Origin: Lutimaribacter degradans | GTDB taxonomy: Bacteria > Pseudomonadota > Alphaproteobacteria > Rhodobacterales > Rhodobacteraceae | Assembly: GCF_023703375.1 (NCBI RefSeq) | Contig: NZ_JAMQGO010000001.1 | Coordinates: forward strand, 124,001-188,000 | Direction of reading: 5' to 3' | Length of the DNA stretch: 64,000 nt | In this document: positions 1 through 9,593 of the stretch, one piece after another | How positions within the stretch are numbered: position 1 is the stretch's first letter | How the letters are laid out: the number at the start of each line of letters is the position of its first letter | Position numbers and translations under genes: made by a program | Notes under the pieces: model-generated | Told to the model about the DNA's origin: nothing | The model's input: only the letters and a program-made list of their open reading frames with translations | Databases searched by the model: none

Positions 1-619
1 GCTGTTTGCTGGCGTTTCTGTCTTCGGAAAAGATCGACAGCCCATCATAGGCAGAATTGCGGATATCGGTCATGAAGCCAAGGGCCTGCGTGACTTCCTC
101 CAGCATGGCAGATTCGTACTGGGCGATGGGAAGGTTGGTGGAAAACACGATCGTCGCGCGGGTGATGTGGCGGGTTTCTGTATCCCACCAGATGCGCACG
201 GTGGCGCCGCGAATGGTGGCGCCGTCGATGCCCTCGATCCCGCTGTTCTCGATCGGTGCGCTGCCATCGGTATCCAGCAGGTAGATACGGATATCGGCAA
301 TCTCGGGCTCATCGGTCTGCACCAGGCGAAAACCGGCGCCCGCATCGTTTAGATATTGCAGCGCCCGGATCAGCGCCGCGCGGGCGCGCATCTGCTTGCC
401 ACCCAGGAACGCGCGGTCGATCCGCGTCAGTGCTACGCGCAGGGGCGAGCGGGTTTGCCAGCGCAGCTCGGGCTTTGTGCAGGGCCTGTCCGGGGCGGCG
501 CCGCAGGCGACGAGGCGATAGAAATCGTCGTCGTTCAGCCGGCCCTCGGTCTGCACGAATTCGGTGGCCTGCGCCGGCAACGCATGCATCAGCATGATTA
601 GCGCCACAGCCCGGATCAC
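1..619 (-). CDS. DUF2927 family secreted protein (C-terminus outside window)
   Basis: The reading frame runs off the left edge, so at least 206 residues are seen and the C-terminus is missing. It opens with a short signal peptide ending LPAQA before TEFVQ, so the product is probably exported. The stretch from about residue 60 has the alternating strand pattern and the conserved ending EEVTQALGFMTD...SIFSEDRN that I associate with DUF2927, a family common in Rhodobacterales and of unknown biochemical function; its E-rich end resembles a metalloprotease-like fold, which is inference. The likely start is GTG at 619, which overlaps the TGA stop of mtnP (GTGA), so the two are probably translationally coupled. 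ATG at 595 is an alternative but would remove half of the signal peptide. Confidence 0.75.
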   Translation of the reverse strand, partial: MIRAVALIMLMHALPAQATEFVQTEGRLNDDDFYRLVACGAAPDRPCTKPELRWQTRSPLRVALTRIDRAFLGGKQMRARAALIRALQYLNDAGAGFRLVQTDEPEIADIRIYLLDTDGSAPIENSGIEGIDGATIRGATVRIWWDTETRHITRATIVFSTNLPIAQYESAMLEEVTQALGFMTDIRNSAYDGLSIFSEDRNASKQ

Positions 620-1491
620 GACAGAACCCGGCCCGCCACCGCGTCAAGCCGCGCCAGCAAGGCGCGGTCGCGCTTGTCCGGGGCGGTGATCATGGCGGTA
701 TCCAGCGCCCGGTCGCAGCCATGCGGGCAGGGTGGGCGGCCAGGGGCCAGCCGCTCGGGCAGTTGGGTGATGGTCTGGCGGGCTTTCCCCGCATTGCCCG
801 ATAGCGTTCGGATGATATCGGAAACCGCGACCGCATCGTGATCAGGGTGCCAGCAATCGTAATCGGTGACCATCGCGACCGAGGCATAGCAAAGCTCGGC
901 CTCGCGGGCCAGTTTGGCCTCGGGCATGTTGGTCATGCCGATCACGTCGGCGCCCCAGTGGTCGCGATACATGTTGGATTCGGCAAGGGTGGAAAACTGC
1001 GGCCCTTCCATCGCCAGGTAGGTGCCCCCGCGATGCACGCGCGCGCCTGCCGCCTCGGCCGCGTCGGCTACGGTGGTGGCCAGCGTGCGGCAGGTGGGGT
1101 GGGCCAGGCTGACATGCGCCACGCAGCCGGGGCCAAAAAACGATTTGTCGCGCGCGAACGTGCGGTCAATGAACTGATCGACAATCACGAAATCGCCCGG
1201 CGCCATTTCATCGCGGAACGAACCGCAGGCAGACATGCTGATCACATCTGTCGCCCCCAGCCGTTTGAGCGCGTCGATATTGGCGCGATAAGGAACCGAG
1301 GACGGGTCAAGCACATGACCCCTACCATGGCGCGGCAGAAAGGCCAGTCGCAACCCCAGCAGCGTGCCCGTCAATATGGCATCCGAGGGGGTCCCCCAGG
1401 GCGTTTTCACGGTGACCCACTCGACCCCTTCCAGCCCGTCGATCTCATACAGGCCCGACCCGCCGATGATGGCGACCATGCGTTCCGTCAT
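616..1491 (-). CDS. mtnP: S-methyl-5'-thioadenosine phosphorylase
   Basis: MtnP splits methylthioadenosine with phosphate into adenine and methylthioribose-1-phosphate, clearing the by-product of polyamine synthesis and feeding methionine salvage. The 291-residue protein has the family landmarks: phosphate loop GGSG near residue 10, PRHGRGH at 53-59, MEGPQFST at 161, MTNMPEA at 186 and TDYDCW at 209, the last three lining the substrate pocket of MTA phosphorylases. The ATG at 1491 is chosen because an AAGGGG ribosome site lies upstream and the homology starts there (MTERMVAIIGGSG); the frame is open further upstream but without conserved residues. The flavin-reductase gene lies 99 bp upstream on the same strand, and the DUF2927 gene overlaps the stop codon, so all three may be one transcript. 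Confidence 0.95.
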   Translation of the reverse strand: MTERMVAIIGGSGLYEIDGLEGVEWVTVKTPWGTPSDAILTGTLLGLRLAFLPRHGRGHVLDPSSVPYRANIDALKRLGATDVISMSACGSFRDEMAPGDFVIVDQFIDRTFARDKSFFGPGCVAHVSLAHPTCRTLATTVADAAEAAGARVHRGGTYLAMEGPQFSTLAESNMYRDHWGADVIGMTNMPEAKLAREAELCYASVAMVTDYDCWHPDHDAVAVSDIIRTLSGNAGKARQTITQLPERLAPGRPPCPHGCDRALDTAMITAPDKRDRALLARLDAVAGRVLS

Positions 1492-1590
1492 TCTATCATG
1501 CCCCTTGTGCTGCGCCTGTGGCACATGTTCGAACGTCCCGCGCCGCCGCGCAAGGGGCGAGGCGAGCGATGACGCCCGATGGTGCGGCGA

Positions 1591-2196
1591 TCAGTCGTCT
1601 GGGCGCGCAAGGGTGAACAGATCGGTGATCACCGAATAGTCGCGATAGCCCAGCCGGGTCAGCGGCTGAAAACTGGTGACATCGAACATTCCGTCTTTCA
1701 GGCAATCGTCGCGCATGTAAACGCCCGTGACCTCGCCCAGCACCAGGAAATTCGCGGCCCCCCGCAGTTGCACGATGTCGACCATTTCACATTCCAGCGC
1801 AGCGGGCACGCCGTCCACGCGGGCGCAGGCGATGGTTTCGCACTCTACGCGATTCAGGCCGGCATGGTCGAATTCGGATTGGTCGGCCGGGATGGTCGCG
1901 CTTGAGGCGTTCATCGCGTCGCGCATCGCGTATTCCACGATGTTCACGCAGAACACGCCGGTTTCGCGGATATTGGTCACGCTGTCCTTGGTACCGGGGC
2001 GGTCATCCTTGGCCCCGGTTGACGAAAACATGACCTGTGGCGGCACGTAGGCGGTGGCGTTGAAAAAGGAATAGGGTGCAAGATTGTCGACCCCGTCCTG
2101 CCCGCGCGACGAGATCCAGCCGATGGGCCGGGGCGTGACGATGGCGTTGAAAGGGTTGTGTGGCAAGCCGTGGCCGTCTTTTGGTTGATAAAACAT
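1591..2196 (-). CDS. Flavin reductase-like FMN-binding protein
   Basis: A 201-residue protein of the flavin-reductase-like, FMN-binding split-barrel family. The diagnostic N-terminal block is present: IVTPRPIGWISSRG (about residues 19-32), followed by NLAPYSFFNATAYVPPQVMFSS, which binds FMN, and later ETGVFCVNI and a C-terminal PLTRLGYRDYSV. Members reduce flavins with NAD(P)H or supply reduced flavin to a monooxygenase; no partner oxygenase is seen nearby, so the substrate is unknown. It is cytoplasmic, with no signal peptide. It stands upstream of mtnP on the same strand and is divergent from the GNAT gene. Confidence 0.88.
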   Translation of the reverse strand: MFYQPKDGHGLPHNPFNAIVTPRPIGWISSRGQDGVDNLAPYSFFNATAYVPPQVMFSSTGAKDDRPGTKDSVTNIRETGVFCVNIVEYAMRDAMNASSATIPADQSEFDHAGLNRVECETIACARVDGVPAALECEMVDIVQLRGAANFLVLGEVTGVYMRDDCLKDGMFDVTSFQPLTRLGYRDYSVITDLFTLARPDD

Positions 2197-2277
2197 TCCT
2201 GTCCCCTCGTGCTCGTGTTTGTGCCAGACCTAGCGCCATGCTAGGGGCCTTTCCAGCGAATTCAGGGGGTGGGCGCG

Positions 2278-2763
2278 GTGGTCGAACTGGCGCAGGAACA
2301 CGATGACGACTGGTGGGAGGTCGAGGCGCTTTACGACCTGTGTTTTGCGCCCGGCCGCGAGGCGTTGTCGAGCTATCGTTTGCGCGATGGTGTGCCGCCT
2401 GTGCCCGAACTGTCATTGGTCGCGCGCGATGCGGACGGTGTTCTGGCCGGCGCCATCAGGTTCTGGCCGGTTCTGGTGGGCGGGCGTCGCGCCTTGCTGC
2501 TGGGGCCCGTGGCGGTTCACCCGACGCGGCAGGGCGAAGGGCTTGGCGGCTTGCTGATCCGCGACAGCCTGGAGCGCGCGCAGGCGCTGGGCTGGGACAG
2601 GGTGATGCTGGTTGGCGATGCGCCCTATTACGCCCGGTTCGGATTCGTGCGGCTCGACGGGGTCGAAATGCCACCACCCACCAACCCCGACCGGGTGCTT
2701 GGCCGTGCCCTGTGCGATGGCGCATGGAAGGGCGTGACCGGCCGTGTGACACGTCCGACTTGA
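2278..2763 (+). CDS. GNAT family N-acetyltransferase, YhbS-like
   Basis: A 161-residue acetyltransferase of the GNAT fold. The acetyl-CoA-binding motif A is clear: LLLGPVAVHPTRQGEGLGGLLIRDSLERA (about residues 80-108, R/Q-x-x-G-x-G/A form), followed by MLVGDAPYYARFGF, the YhbS hallmark. The acceptor (small molecule or protein) cannot be inferred. Two in-frame GTG codons compete for the start, at 2269 and 2278. The second is preferred because AGGGGG sits 8 bases before it, whereas it would overlap the first. The gene is divergent from the flavin reductase and followed 47 bp later by the EcsC-family gene. Confidence 0.85.
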   Translation: MVELAQEHDDDWWEVEALYDLCFAPGREALSSYRLRDGVPPVPELSLVARDADGVLAGAIRFWPVLVGGRRALLLGPVAVHPTRQGEGLGGLLIRDSLERAQALGWDRVMLVGDAPYYARFGFVRLDGVEMPPPTNPDRVLGRALCDGAWKGVTGRVTRPT

Positions 2764-2810
2764 ACCTGGCGCCCGCATGGCCAATCTATGCAGGGTAGCA
2801 CGGGGAACCC

Positions 2811-3578
2811 ATGGATATCGAAGTCATCGAACAGACACCCATCGACCTGGACGCGGAAATGCGCGCCCTTGCCCGGCGCTATGCCGCGGCGGGCGGTGTG
2901 GGTATACAGGTTTTGAACCTTATCGGCGGGCAGGCCGAAAGCCTGCTGGACCGGCTGCCAAAAGGCGTGCGCGACAACCTGGACGGCACGACCGAGCGCG
3001 CGCTGCGGGTGGCCATGCGCGCGGCGCACAGTTCGCGCGGGGTGGTGGCCGATCAGCCGGGTTGGCTGAACACGGCTGTTACCACGACGATGGGGGCGGC
3101 TGGTGGTTTCGGCGGGCTGCCCTCGGCCATGGCCGAACTGCCGGTAACGGTCACGGTGCTGTTGCGTGCGATCCAGGGCGTTGCGGCTGAACACGGTTTC
3201 GATCCGGGGGCCGAGAACGTGCAGTTCGATTGCATCCGCGTGCTGGCCAGCGCCGGGCCGCTGGACGAGGATGACGGAAGCGACCTGGCCTTTATCGGCA
3301 CGCGCCTGACCCTGACCGGTGCCACGCTGAACGGGTTGATTGCGCGTGTGGCGCCGCGGTTGGCTACGGTTTTGGGGCAGAAACTGGCCGCGCAAACCGT
3401 GCCATTGCTTGGCGCGGTGGCCGGTGCGGCGACAAATTATGCCTATACCAGCTATTACCAGGAAATGGCCCACGTGCATTTCCGCCTGCGCCGCCTTGCG
3501 ATCGAGGCTGACCGCCCGCATCCCGAGCTGCTGGCGGACCTGCGCCAGCGCGTACGCCCCGCGGTGACGCGCAAGTAA
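2811..3578 (+). CDS. EcsC family protein
   Basis: A 255-residue protein whose central part matches the EcsC family: TTERALRVAM, a glycine-rich block GAAGGFGGLPSAMAELPVTVTVLLRAIQGVA (about residues 95-125), and VPLLGAVAGAATNYAYT near residue 205. EcsC proteins are poorly characterised; the name comes from the third gene of the Bacillus ecs ABC-transporter operon, but no transporter is present here. Small amphipathic helices suggest membrane association, with no signal peptide. The gene ends 141 bp before the convergent end of ptsP. Confidence 0.85.
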   Translation: MDIEVIEQTPIDLDAEMRALARRYAAAGGVGIQVLNLIGGQAESLLDRLPKGVRDNLDGTTERALRVAMRAAHSSRGVVADQPGWLNTAVTTTMGAAGGFGGLPSAMAELPVTVTVLLRAIQGVAAEHGFDPGAENVQFDCIRVLASAGPLDEDDGSDLAFIGTRLTLTGATLNGLIARVAPRLATVLGQKLAAQTVPLLGAVAGAATNYAYTSYYQEMAHVHFRLRRLAIEADRPHPELLADLRQRVRPAVTRK

Positions 3579-3719
3579 GCCCCGTGTTGCGAAAGCGGCC
3601 CTGCCGTCGGCCGACGCAGCGCGCGAATGGCTGCTTGGCTGTTTCGGCCCACACCCGACCCGCACGGGCGGGCTATTCTGCCATCACCGCGTCAGTTGCA
3701 GCCCCTTTAGGCATGCGCA

Positions 3720-5963
3720 TCAGCCCCCGTTGCGCAGATGCTCCATCACCGCGCCGCGCACCGACATGTCACCACGGTCGCGCGCGTCATGGATCACCCC
3801 GCGCAATGCATCGAGGTTGACCCGGCGCAGCACGCTTTTAACCGGCCCGATGGACGCGGGGCGCATCGACAGGGTGGGCATGCCGATGGCTGCAAGGCAG
3901 GCTGCCTCAACCGGGCGGCCAGCATCTTCGCCACAGAAACTGAGCGCGGTGTTCGAGGCCGCGCAGCGCGCCACGATCTGTTCCAGGAAGGTCAGGAACG
4001 ACACGTTCAGCGAGTCATAGCGGCGGCGCACGCGCTCGTTCTCGCGGTCGGCGGCAAAGAAGAACTGTTTCAGGTCATTGCCCCCGATCGACAGGAAGTC
4101 GACCATTTCAAAGAACTTGTCGGGGGCGAAGGCCAGGCTGGGCGTTTCCAGCATGGCGCCAACCTCGATATGCTCGGGGATGGCGTGGCCCAGTATGCGC
4201 TCGCGCGCCAAGGCCTTGTCCATCTCGGCGCGGGCGGCGGTGAACTCCTCGTACTGCGCAACGAAAGGGAACATGACCGACAGCGGTCGTCCGTTGGCCG
4301 CACGCAACAACGCCTGAAGCTGCATCCGCAACACGCCGGGCTTGTCGAGCCCGACCCGGATCGCGCGCCACCCCAGCGCGGGGTTCGGCTCGTCATTTGG
4401 TTTCATGTAGGGCAAGACCTTGTCCGACCCGATATCGAGCGTGCGAAAGACGACGCGCTTGCCATTCGCGGCTTCGAGAACGCGGGAATACAGGGCCGCC
4501 AGTTCGCTACGGCGCGGCATCTGGTTGCGCACCAGGAATTGCAACTCGGTGCGAAACAGGCCGACGCCCTCGGCACCCGATCCGTCAAGGCTGGGCAGGT
4601 CGGCCATGAGCCCGGCGTTCATTTGCAGGCTGATCGTCTTGCCGCACAGCGTGGTGGCCGGCTTGTCGCGGATCGAGGCATAGCGTTCCTGCGCCTTGGC
4701 CTGCATCGCGATCTTGTCGCGAAAGGCCGCCACCACGGTTTCGTCGGGGCGCAGGTGCACCACGCCCTGGTCGCCATCGACCATGATGTGATCGCCGTTC
4801 AGCGCCTCGGTGGTGATGCGCTCGGCGTGAATGACCAGCGGAATCGCCAGGGCACGCGCCACGATGGCGGCATGGCTGCCGACCGATCCCTCTTCCAGGA
4901 CGATACCTTTCAGGCTGCGGCCATAATCCAGTAGTTCGGCAGGGCCGATATTGCGCGCGATCAGGATCGGGTCGGGGGGCATTTCCGCGCCAGTCTGCGC
5001 GCCCTGGCCGGTCAGGATACGCAGCAGCCGGTTGGAAAGGTCATCCAGGTCGTGCAGGCGCCCGCGCAGGTAGGGGTCGGAAATCACGGCCATCCGAGCG
5101 CGGGCGGTGGATTGTTCCTTTTCCACGGCCGCCTCGGCTGAAAGGCCCCGGCCGATATCCTCTTCCATGCGGCGCAACCAGCCCTTGGAATTGGCGAACA
5201 TCCGGTAGGCTTCCAGCACCTCCATCTGTTCCTTGTCCCCGCTGGGAGCCCCGGCCAGCATTTCATCGACGCGCACCCGCAGGTCGTCGACCGCCTCGCG
5301 CAGGCGGGTCAGTTCCTTTTCAGGGTCTTCGGCAACGGGGTTCGTGATCACCACGCGTGGCTCGTGCAGCCAGACATGCCCTTGCGCCGCGCCTTCCTGG
5401 CCGGTCGTGCCTCGGAACATCACGGCCTGCTGGTGGCGCGCCTTGAGCGCCGCGCCTTCGCCGACAAAAACGCCCAGCTCGGTCATTTCGGCCAGCACCA
5501 TCGCCACGACTTCGAGGGCATAGACCTCGTCCGAGGAGAACAGCCGTGCCTCTTTCGATTGCACAACCAGCACGCCCAGCTTCTCGCCCAGTCGCTGCAC
5601 CGGGATTCCGAGGAACGAAGAATAGATCTCTTCGCCCGTTTCCGGCATGTAGCGAAAGCCCTTTTCCTTTGGGGCATCGGCCGAGTTGATGATCTTGCCG
5701 GTGCGCGCGACACGGCCGACCAGCCCCTCGCCAAGGCGCATCCGGGTTTCGTGAACCGCCTGCGGGTTCAGCCCCTCGGTCGCGCAGAGTTCCAGCGTTT
5801 CTTCGTCGCGAAACAGGTAGACCGAGCACACCTCGGTGCCCATCGAATCCGCGATCAGATGGGTGATCTTGTCCAGCCGCTCTTGTCCCGCGGCCTCTTC
5901 GGCCATGGTGTCGCGCAACCGGCGCAGCAGTTTGCGGCTTTCGGTTTCCGTTTGCTCGGGCAT
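3720..5963 (-). CDS. ptsP: Phosphoenolpyruvate-protein phosphotransferase of the nitrogen PTS (EI-Ntr)
   Basis: PtsP takes phosphate from PEP onto a histidine and passes it to the HPr-like NPr, starting the regulatory nitrogen phosphotransfer chain. The 747-residue protein has an N-terminal GAF domain (about 20-160), a helical EI N-domain, the phosphohistidine segment GSHAAIVARA with His near residue 363, and a C-terminal PEP-binding TIM barrel with GLFRTE and the LSIGGNDL region. The GAF domain separates EI-Ntr from the sugar-PTS enzyme I. It lies directly downstream of lysC on the same strand, a linkage common in alphaproteobacteria, with a 170-bp gap. Start is ATG at 5963. Confidence 0.96.
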   Translation of the reverse strand: MPEQTETESRKLLRRLRDTMAEEAAGQERLDKITHLIADSMGTEVCSVYLFRDEETLELCATEGLNPQAVHETRMRLGEGLVGRVARTGKIINSADAPKEKGFRYMPETGEEIYSSFLGIPVQRLGEKLGVLVVQSKEARLFSSDEVYALEVVAMVLAEMTELGVFVGEGAALKARHQQAVMFRGTTGQEGAAQGHVWLHEPRVVITNPVAEDPEKELTRLREAVDDLRVRVDEMLAGAPSGDKEQMEVLEAYRMFANSKGWLRRMEEDIGRGLSAEAAVEKEQSTARARMAVISDPYLRGRLHDLDDLSNRLLRILTGQGAQTGAEMPPDPILIARNIGPAELLDYGRSLKGIVLEEGSVGSHAAIVARALAIPLVIHAERITTEALNGDHIMVDGDQGVVHLRPDETVVAAFRDKIAMQAKAQERYASIRDKPATTLCGKTISLQMNAGLMADLPSLDGSGAEGVGLFRTELQFLVRNQMPRRSELAALYSRVLEAANGKRVVFRTLDIGSDKVLPYMKPNDEPNPALGWRAIRVGLDKPGVLRMQLQALLRAANGRPLSVMFPFVAQYEEFTAARAEMDKALARERILGHAIPEHIEVGAMLETPSLAFAPDKFFEMVDFLSIGGNDLKQFFFAADRENERVRRRYDSLNVSFLTFLEQIVARCAASNTALSFCGEDAGRPVEAACLAAIGMPTLSMRPASIGPVKSVLRRVNLDALRGVIHDARDRGDMSVRGAVMEHLRNGG

Positions 5964-6091
5964 TGTCGCGCCGCTGTCCCCCAGAGTGTTGGCCGGTTTT
6001 TCCCGACCGCCCTTTTAGAGCACAGGACGCGCGGAATTTGAACGGGTTTCTTGACGGGTGGGTTGCATTGTGGCGGCAACATGCCCTTTTT

Positions 6092-6124
6092 CCGCGCAGG
6101 TTCGCCGGCTAGCGGCCTGCGCGG
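6092..6124. other. Hairpin between lysC and ptsP
   Basis: A 9-bp perfect stem (CCGCGCAGG with CCTGCGCGG) encloses a 15-base loop just after the lysC stop. In the minus-strand transcript the stem is followed by A residues, not U, so it does not look like an intrinsic terminator. It may protect the lysC 3' end or be a processing site; no function is shown. Confidence 0.4.
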
Positions 6125-6133
6125 CGCGGATGG

Positions 6134-7369
6134 TCAGGCTTTTTCCAGCTCGAACGCGTCGTGCAGGGCTTGCACGGCCAGTTCCATGTACTTGCGGTCG
6201 ATCAGGACAGAAATCTTGATTTCCGAGGTGGCGATCACCTTGATGTTGATGCCTTCGTCGCGCAGCGTCTGGAACATCTTGGCCGCCACGCCCGATTGGC
6301 TGCGCATCCCGATGCCAACGGCGCTGACCTTGGCGACCTCGGTATCGGCGACCAGGTCGTGATAGTTTATCTCTCCCCGGGCCTTGGCTTCGCTCAGGGC
6401 CTTTTCGGCGCGTTTCACCTGGTCTATCGGGCACGAAAAGGTCATGTCGGTGCGACCTTCCTCGGCGATGTTCTGGATGATCATGTCCACGTTCACGCCG
6501 GCCTCGGCCAGCGGGCCGAAAATGGACGCGGCGATACCGGGGCGGTCGGCAACGCTGACCAGGGTCATCTTGGCCTCGTCGCGGCTGTAGGCGATACCAG
6601 ATACGGGGCGGTTTTCCATCACTTCCTCCTCATCGCAAACGAGCGTGCCCGCCTCGTCTGATTGTTCCTCGAAACTGCTCAGCACGCGCAGCTTGACGTT
6701 ATAGCGCATCGCCAATTCGACTGAGCGGGTTTGCAGTACCTTGGCGCCCAGGCTGGCCAGTTCCAACATTTCCTCGAACGCGATCTTTTCAAGTTTTCGG
6801 GCCTTGTTGCTGACGCGCGGATCGGTCGTATAGACCCCGTCGACATCGGTGTAGATGTCGCAGCGTTCGGCGCCGAACGCCGCGGCAAAAGCAACTGCCG
6901 TGGTGTCGCTGCCGCCTCGTCCCAGCGTGGTGATACGGCCTTCGGGGCTGACACCCTGGAATCCTGCAACCACGGCCACGCGCATGCCCTCGGCGAATTT
7001 CGAGGAAATGTTGTCGGTGGGGATTTCCTCGATCCTGGCAGCGGAGTGGGCGCTGTTGGTGCTCACCGGCACCTGCCAGCCCTGCCAACTGCGTGCGGGC
7101 ACGTCCATTTCCTGCAAGGTCAGCGCCATCAGGCCGGCGGTCACATTCTCGCCCGAGCTGACGATGGCGTCGTATTCGCGTGCGTCATAAAGTGGCGAAG
7201 TTTCGCCGACAAAGCCCACCAGCTTGTTCGTTTCCCCCGCCATGGCCGAGACGATGACGATCACGTCATATCCCTTGGCCACTTCGACGCCCACGCGCTT
7301 GGCCGCGCGCTTGATGCGATCAAGCGTTGCGACGGACGTTCCGCCGAATTTCATAACGAGAATGGGCAT
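6134..7369 (-). CDS. lysC: Aspartate kinase
   Basis: LysC phosphorylates aspartate, the first step to lysine/diaminopimelate, threonine and methionine; the DAP made here feeds MurE in the cluster further right. The 411-residue, single-function enzyme starts with the kinase signature VMKFGGTSVA, has the GRGGSDTTAVAFAAAF block near residue 150, and ends in two ACT domains (about 265-405), the usual site of feedback inhibition by lysine and/or threonine. The ACT repeats include RPGIAASIFGPLAEAGVNVD and the second copy with VAAKMFQTLRDEGINIK. It is probably cotranscribed with ptsP. Confidence 0.97.
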   Translation of the reverse strand: MPILVMKFGGTSVATLDRIKRAAKRVGVEVAKGYDVIVIVSAMAGETNKLVGFVGETSPLYDAREYDAIVSSGENVTAGLMALTLQEMDVPARSWQGWQVPVSTNSAHSAARIEEIPTDNISSKFAEGMRVAVVAGFQGVSPEGRITTLGRGGSDTTAVAFAAAFGAERCDIYTDVDGVYTTDPRVSNKARKLEKIAFEEMLELASLGAKVLQTRSVELAMRYNVKLRVLSSFEEQSDEAGTLVCDEEEVMENRPVSGIAYSRDEAKMTLVSVADRPGIAASIFGPLAEAGVNVDMIIQNIAEEGRTDMTFSCPIDQVKRAEKALSEAKARGEINYHDLVADTEVAKVSAVGIGMRSQSGVAAKMFQTLRDEGINIKVIATSEIKISVLIDRKYMELAVQALHDAFELEKA

Positions 7370-7454
7370 GTCTTCTCCCGTCGATCAGGTTTCGCGGGGT
7401 TTAGGCGCAGTTGGGCCAAAGGGCAAGGTATCTCGCACGGCGCGACGGGCGCGA

Positions 7455-9356
7455 TCAGGCGTCATGCCCTTCATCGCGGGCTGAATCGCGGGCAACCTCC
7501 AACTGGCTCAATGCGGCCTCCAGGTCTTTCTCCAGTTCACGGGCTCGGGCGACATATGCCTCGTTCTGTGAGGCGGGAATATCCTTTCGCCACAGCTTGG
7601 CCAGTTCGCGCACGCTTTCGCGGTCATGGCGGTAGAACAGGCGCTCGGCCTCGGCGGCCTCGTATTCGGTCAGGCCCACCTGCTCCAGCACGTAGCGGCC
7701 TGCACGCAGGCTGCTGTCGAACATCTCGCGCACGATGTCGTTGGCTCCCGCCTGATACAGCTCGAACACGTGGTTGCGGTCATGCGCGCGGGCGACGATG
7801 TGCAGGTCGGGCCGTTCGCGCCGCGCATAGGCCACCAACTGGTTGGTGGCCGTTGGATCATCCAGCCCCGCCACCAGAACCCGCGCTTGCGCCAGGCCCG
7901 CCGCATGAAGCAGCTCGGGGCGGGTCGGATCGCCGAAAAAGCCCTTGAAGCCGAATTTGCGCATAAGCTGTATGGTTTCCATGTCATGATCCAGCACGAC
8001 CGTCTTGTACCCCGAGGATTGCACAAGCCGGTTCACGATCTGCCCGAACCGTCCGATACCGGCGATGATCACCGGGCCTGTCTCGTCGATCTCGTCGGCC
8101 GAGCGGGTGGGGTGCTCGTCTGCCATGTGCCTGGACAGCCATTCGTAAATGATGAACAGCAGCGGGGTGATCAGCATCGACAGCGCCACGATCAGCAGCA
8201 GCCGATCTGCAAGATCGCGCGGCAGGACCGATTGTTGCACCGAGAACGACAGCAGAACGAAGCCGAATTCGCCTGCCTGCGCCAGCCCGAGCGTAAACAG
8301 CCACTGATCGCGCCCCTTCAGCTTGAACACGCGGCCCAACCCGTAAAGGATCACGCCTTTCACCAGGATCAGCCCCAGTGTCAGCCCGATCAGGGTCAGG
8401 GGGGCTGTCCAAAGCACGCGGAAATTGATGCCGGCGCCCACGGTGATGAAAAACAGACCCAGCAAAAGCCCCTTGAAGGGTTCGATATCGCTTTCCAACT
8501 CGTGGCGGAACTCGCTGTTGGCCAGAACCACCCCGGCCAGGAATGCACCAAGTGCCGGCGACAGGCCCACCATCTGCATCAAGAAGGCGATGCCCAGGAC
8601 GATCAGCAATGCCAGCGCGGTATACATCTCGCGCAGGCGGGCATGATGGATGAAGGCAAAGATCGGGCGCGTCAGGTAAATGCCCGCCAGTATGATGGCG
8701 GCAACCACACCCAGCGTGACCAGCGTCACGCCCCAGCCGGGCAGCCCTTCGACCAGGCTCATCGCCTGGTGATGCGCGTCGCCGGCATTCTCGAGTTCGC
8801 TCGACCGCATCACGTTGCCCTGCGGCGACAGCTGCGGTGCCGAGGGTATCGCCAGCAGCGGCAATACCGCCAGCATCGGGATAACCGCGATATCCTGTGT
8901 CAGTAGAACCGAAAAGGTGGCGCGCCCGCCGACGGTCTGGACGAGGCCCTTTTCCGACAGGGTTTGCAATACGATCGCGGTTGACGACAGCGCCACGGTC
9001 ATCCCAATGGCCAGCGCCACGGACCAGTAGAACCCCAACGCCATCGCGCCGGCCATCACCGCCAGGGTGGTCAGCGTGATTTGCAGCCCGCCCAGCCCGA
9101 TCAGCCGGTTGCGCATGTCCCACAGCGTGCGCGGCTCAAGTTCAAGCCCGATGATGAACAGCATCATCACCACGCCGAACTCGGCGAAATGCTGTACGTC
9201 CTGGTTGTCCTGTCCGATCAAGCCCAGAATCGGGCCGATCACGATGCCAGCCATCAGGTAGCCCAGGACCGATCCAAGCCCCAGCCGCGCCGCCAGCGGC
9301 ACGGCGATGACCGCCGCCATCAGGTAAATCGAGGCCTGGAACAGAAACTCTTGCAC
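7455..9356 (-). CDS. CPA2-type monovalent cation:proton antiporter (KefB/KefC-like)
   Basis: A 633-residue inner-membrane protein. Residues 1 to about 380 hold twelve or thirteen hydrophobic segments of the Na+/H+ exchanger fold; residues about 405-530 form an RCK/TrkA-N domain with a nucleotide-binding GIGRFGQ and the acidic strand end VLDHD. This is the architecture of KefB/KefC/YbaL transporters, which exchange K+ or Na+ for protons and are gated by nucleotide or glutathione. The C-terminus is a charged helix. No KefF/KefG ancillary gene is adjacent, so glutathione gating is not supported. It reads away from the upstream 237-bp gap. Confidence 0.9.
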   Translation of the reverse strand: MQEFLFQASIYLMAAVIAVPLAARLGLGSVLGYLMAGIVIGPILGLIGQDNQDVQHFAEFGVVMMLFIIGLELEPRTLWDMRNRLIGLGGLQITLTTLAVMAGAMALGFYWSVALAIGMTVALSSTAIVLQTLSEKGLVQTVGGRATFSVLLTQDIAVIPMLAVLPLLAIPSAPQLSPQGNVMRSSELENAGDAHHQAMSLVEGLPGWGVTLVTLGVVAAIILAGIYLTRPIFAFIHHARLREMYTALALLIVLGIAFLMQMVGLSPALGAFLAGVVLANSEFRHELESDIEPFKGLLLGLFFITVGAGINFRVLWTAPLTLIGLTLGLILVKGVILYGLGRVFKLKGRDQWLFTLGLAQAGEFGFVLLSFSVQQSVLPRDLADRLLLIVALSMLITPLLFIIYEWLSRHMADEHPTRSADEIDETGPVIIAGIGRFGQIVNRLVQSSGYKTVVLDHDMETIQLMRKFGFKGFFGDPTRPELLHAAGLAQARVLVAGLDDPTATNQLVAYARRERPDLHIVARAHDRNHVFELYQAGANDIVREMFDSSLRAGRYVLEQVGLTEYEAAEAERLFYRHDRESVRELAKLWRKDIPASQNEAYVARARELEKDLEAALSQLEVARDSARDEGHDA

Positions 9357-9593
9357 TATGCTGACTCCTTCGGGGTGGCACGTCGGGCCGGGAACAGGGT
9401 TGCGGACAAGGCGAAGGCCCTTGGCGGGGCAGCCTAAATGGCGCGGCGACAGATGCGGCGCGGTGCCTTCATACTGCGTATCGACCGCGAAACCATTATG
9501 AAATCAATGATGGTGCGCTGCAATCAGGTGGTGTTGCCCGCCTGTCAGGCAGGGCGACCCTTCTGCTGCGATCTGGCGGGCCATCCGTGCCGG

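Noticed and set aside
9438..9593. Short plus-strand open frame in the gap beside the antiporter
   Set aside because: No clear ribosome site or conservation; it runs into the antisense of the 884-residue gene.
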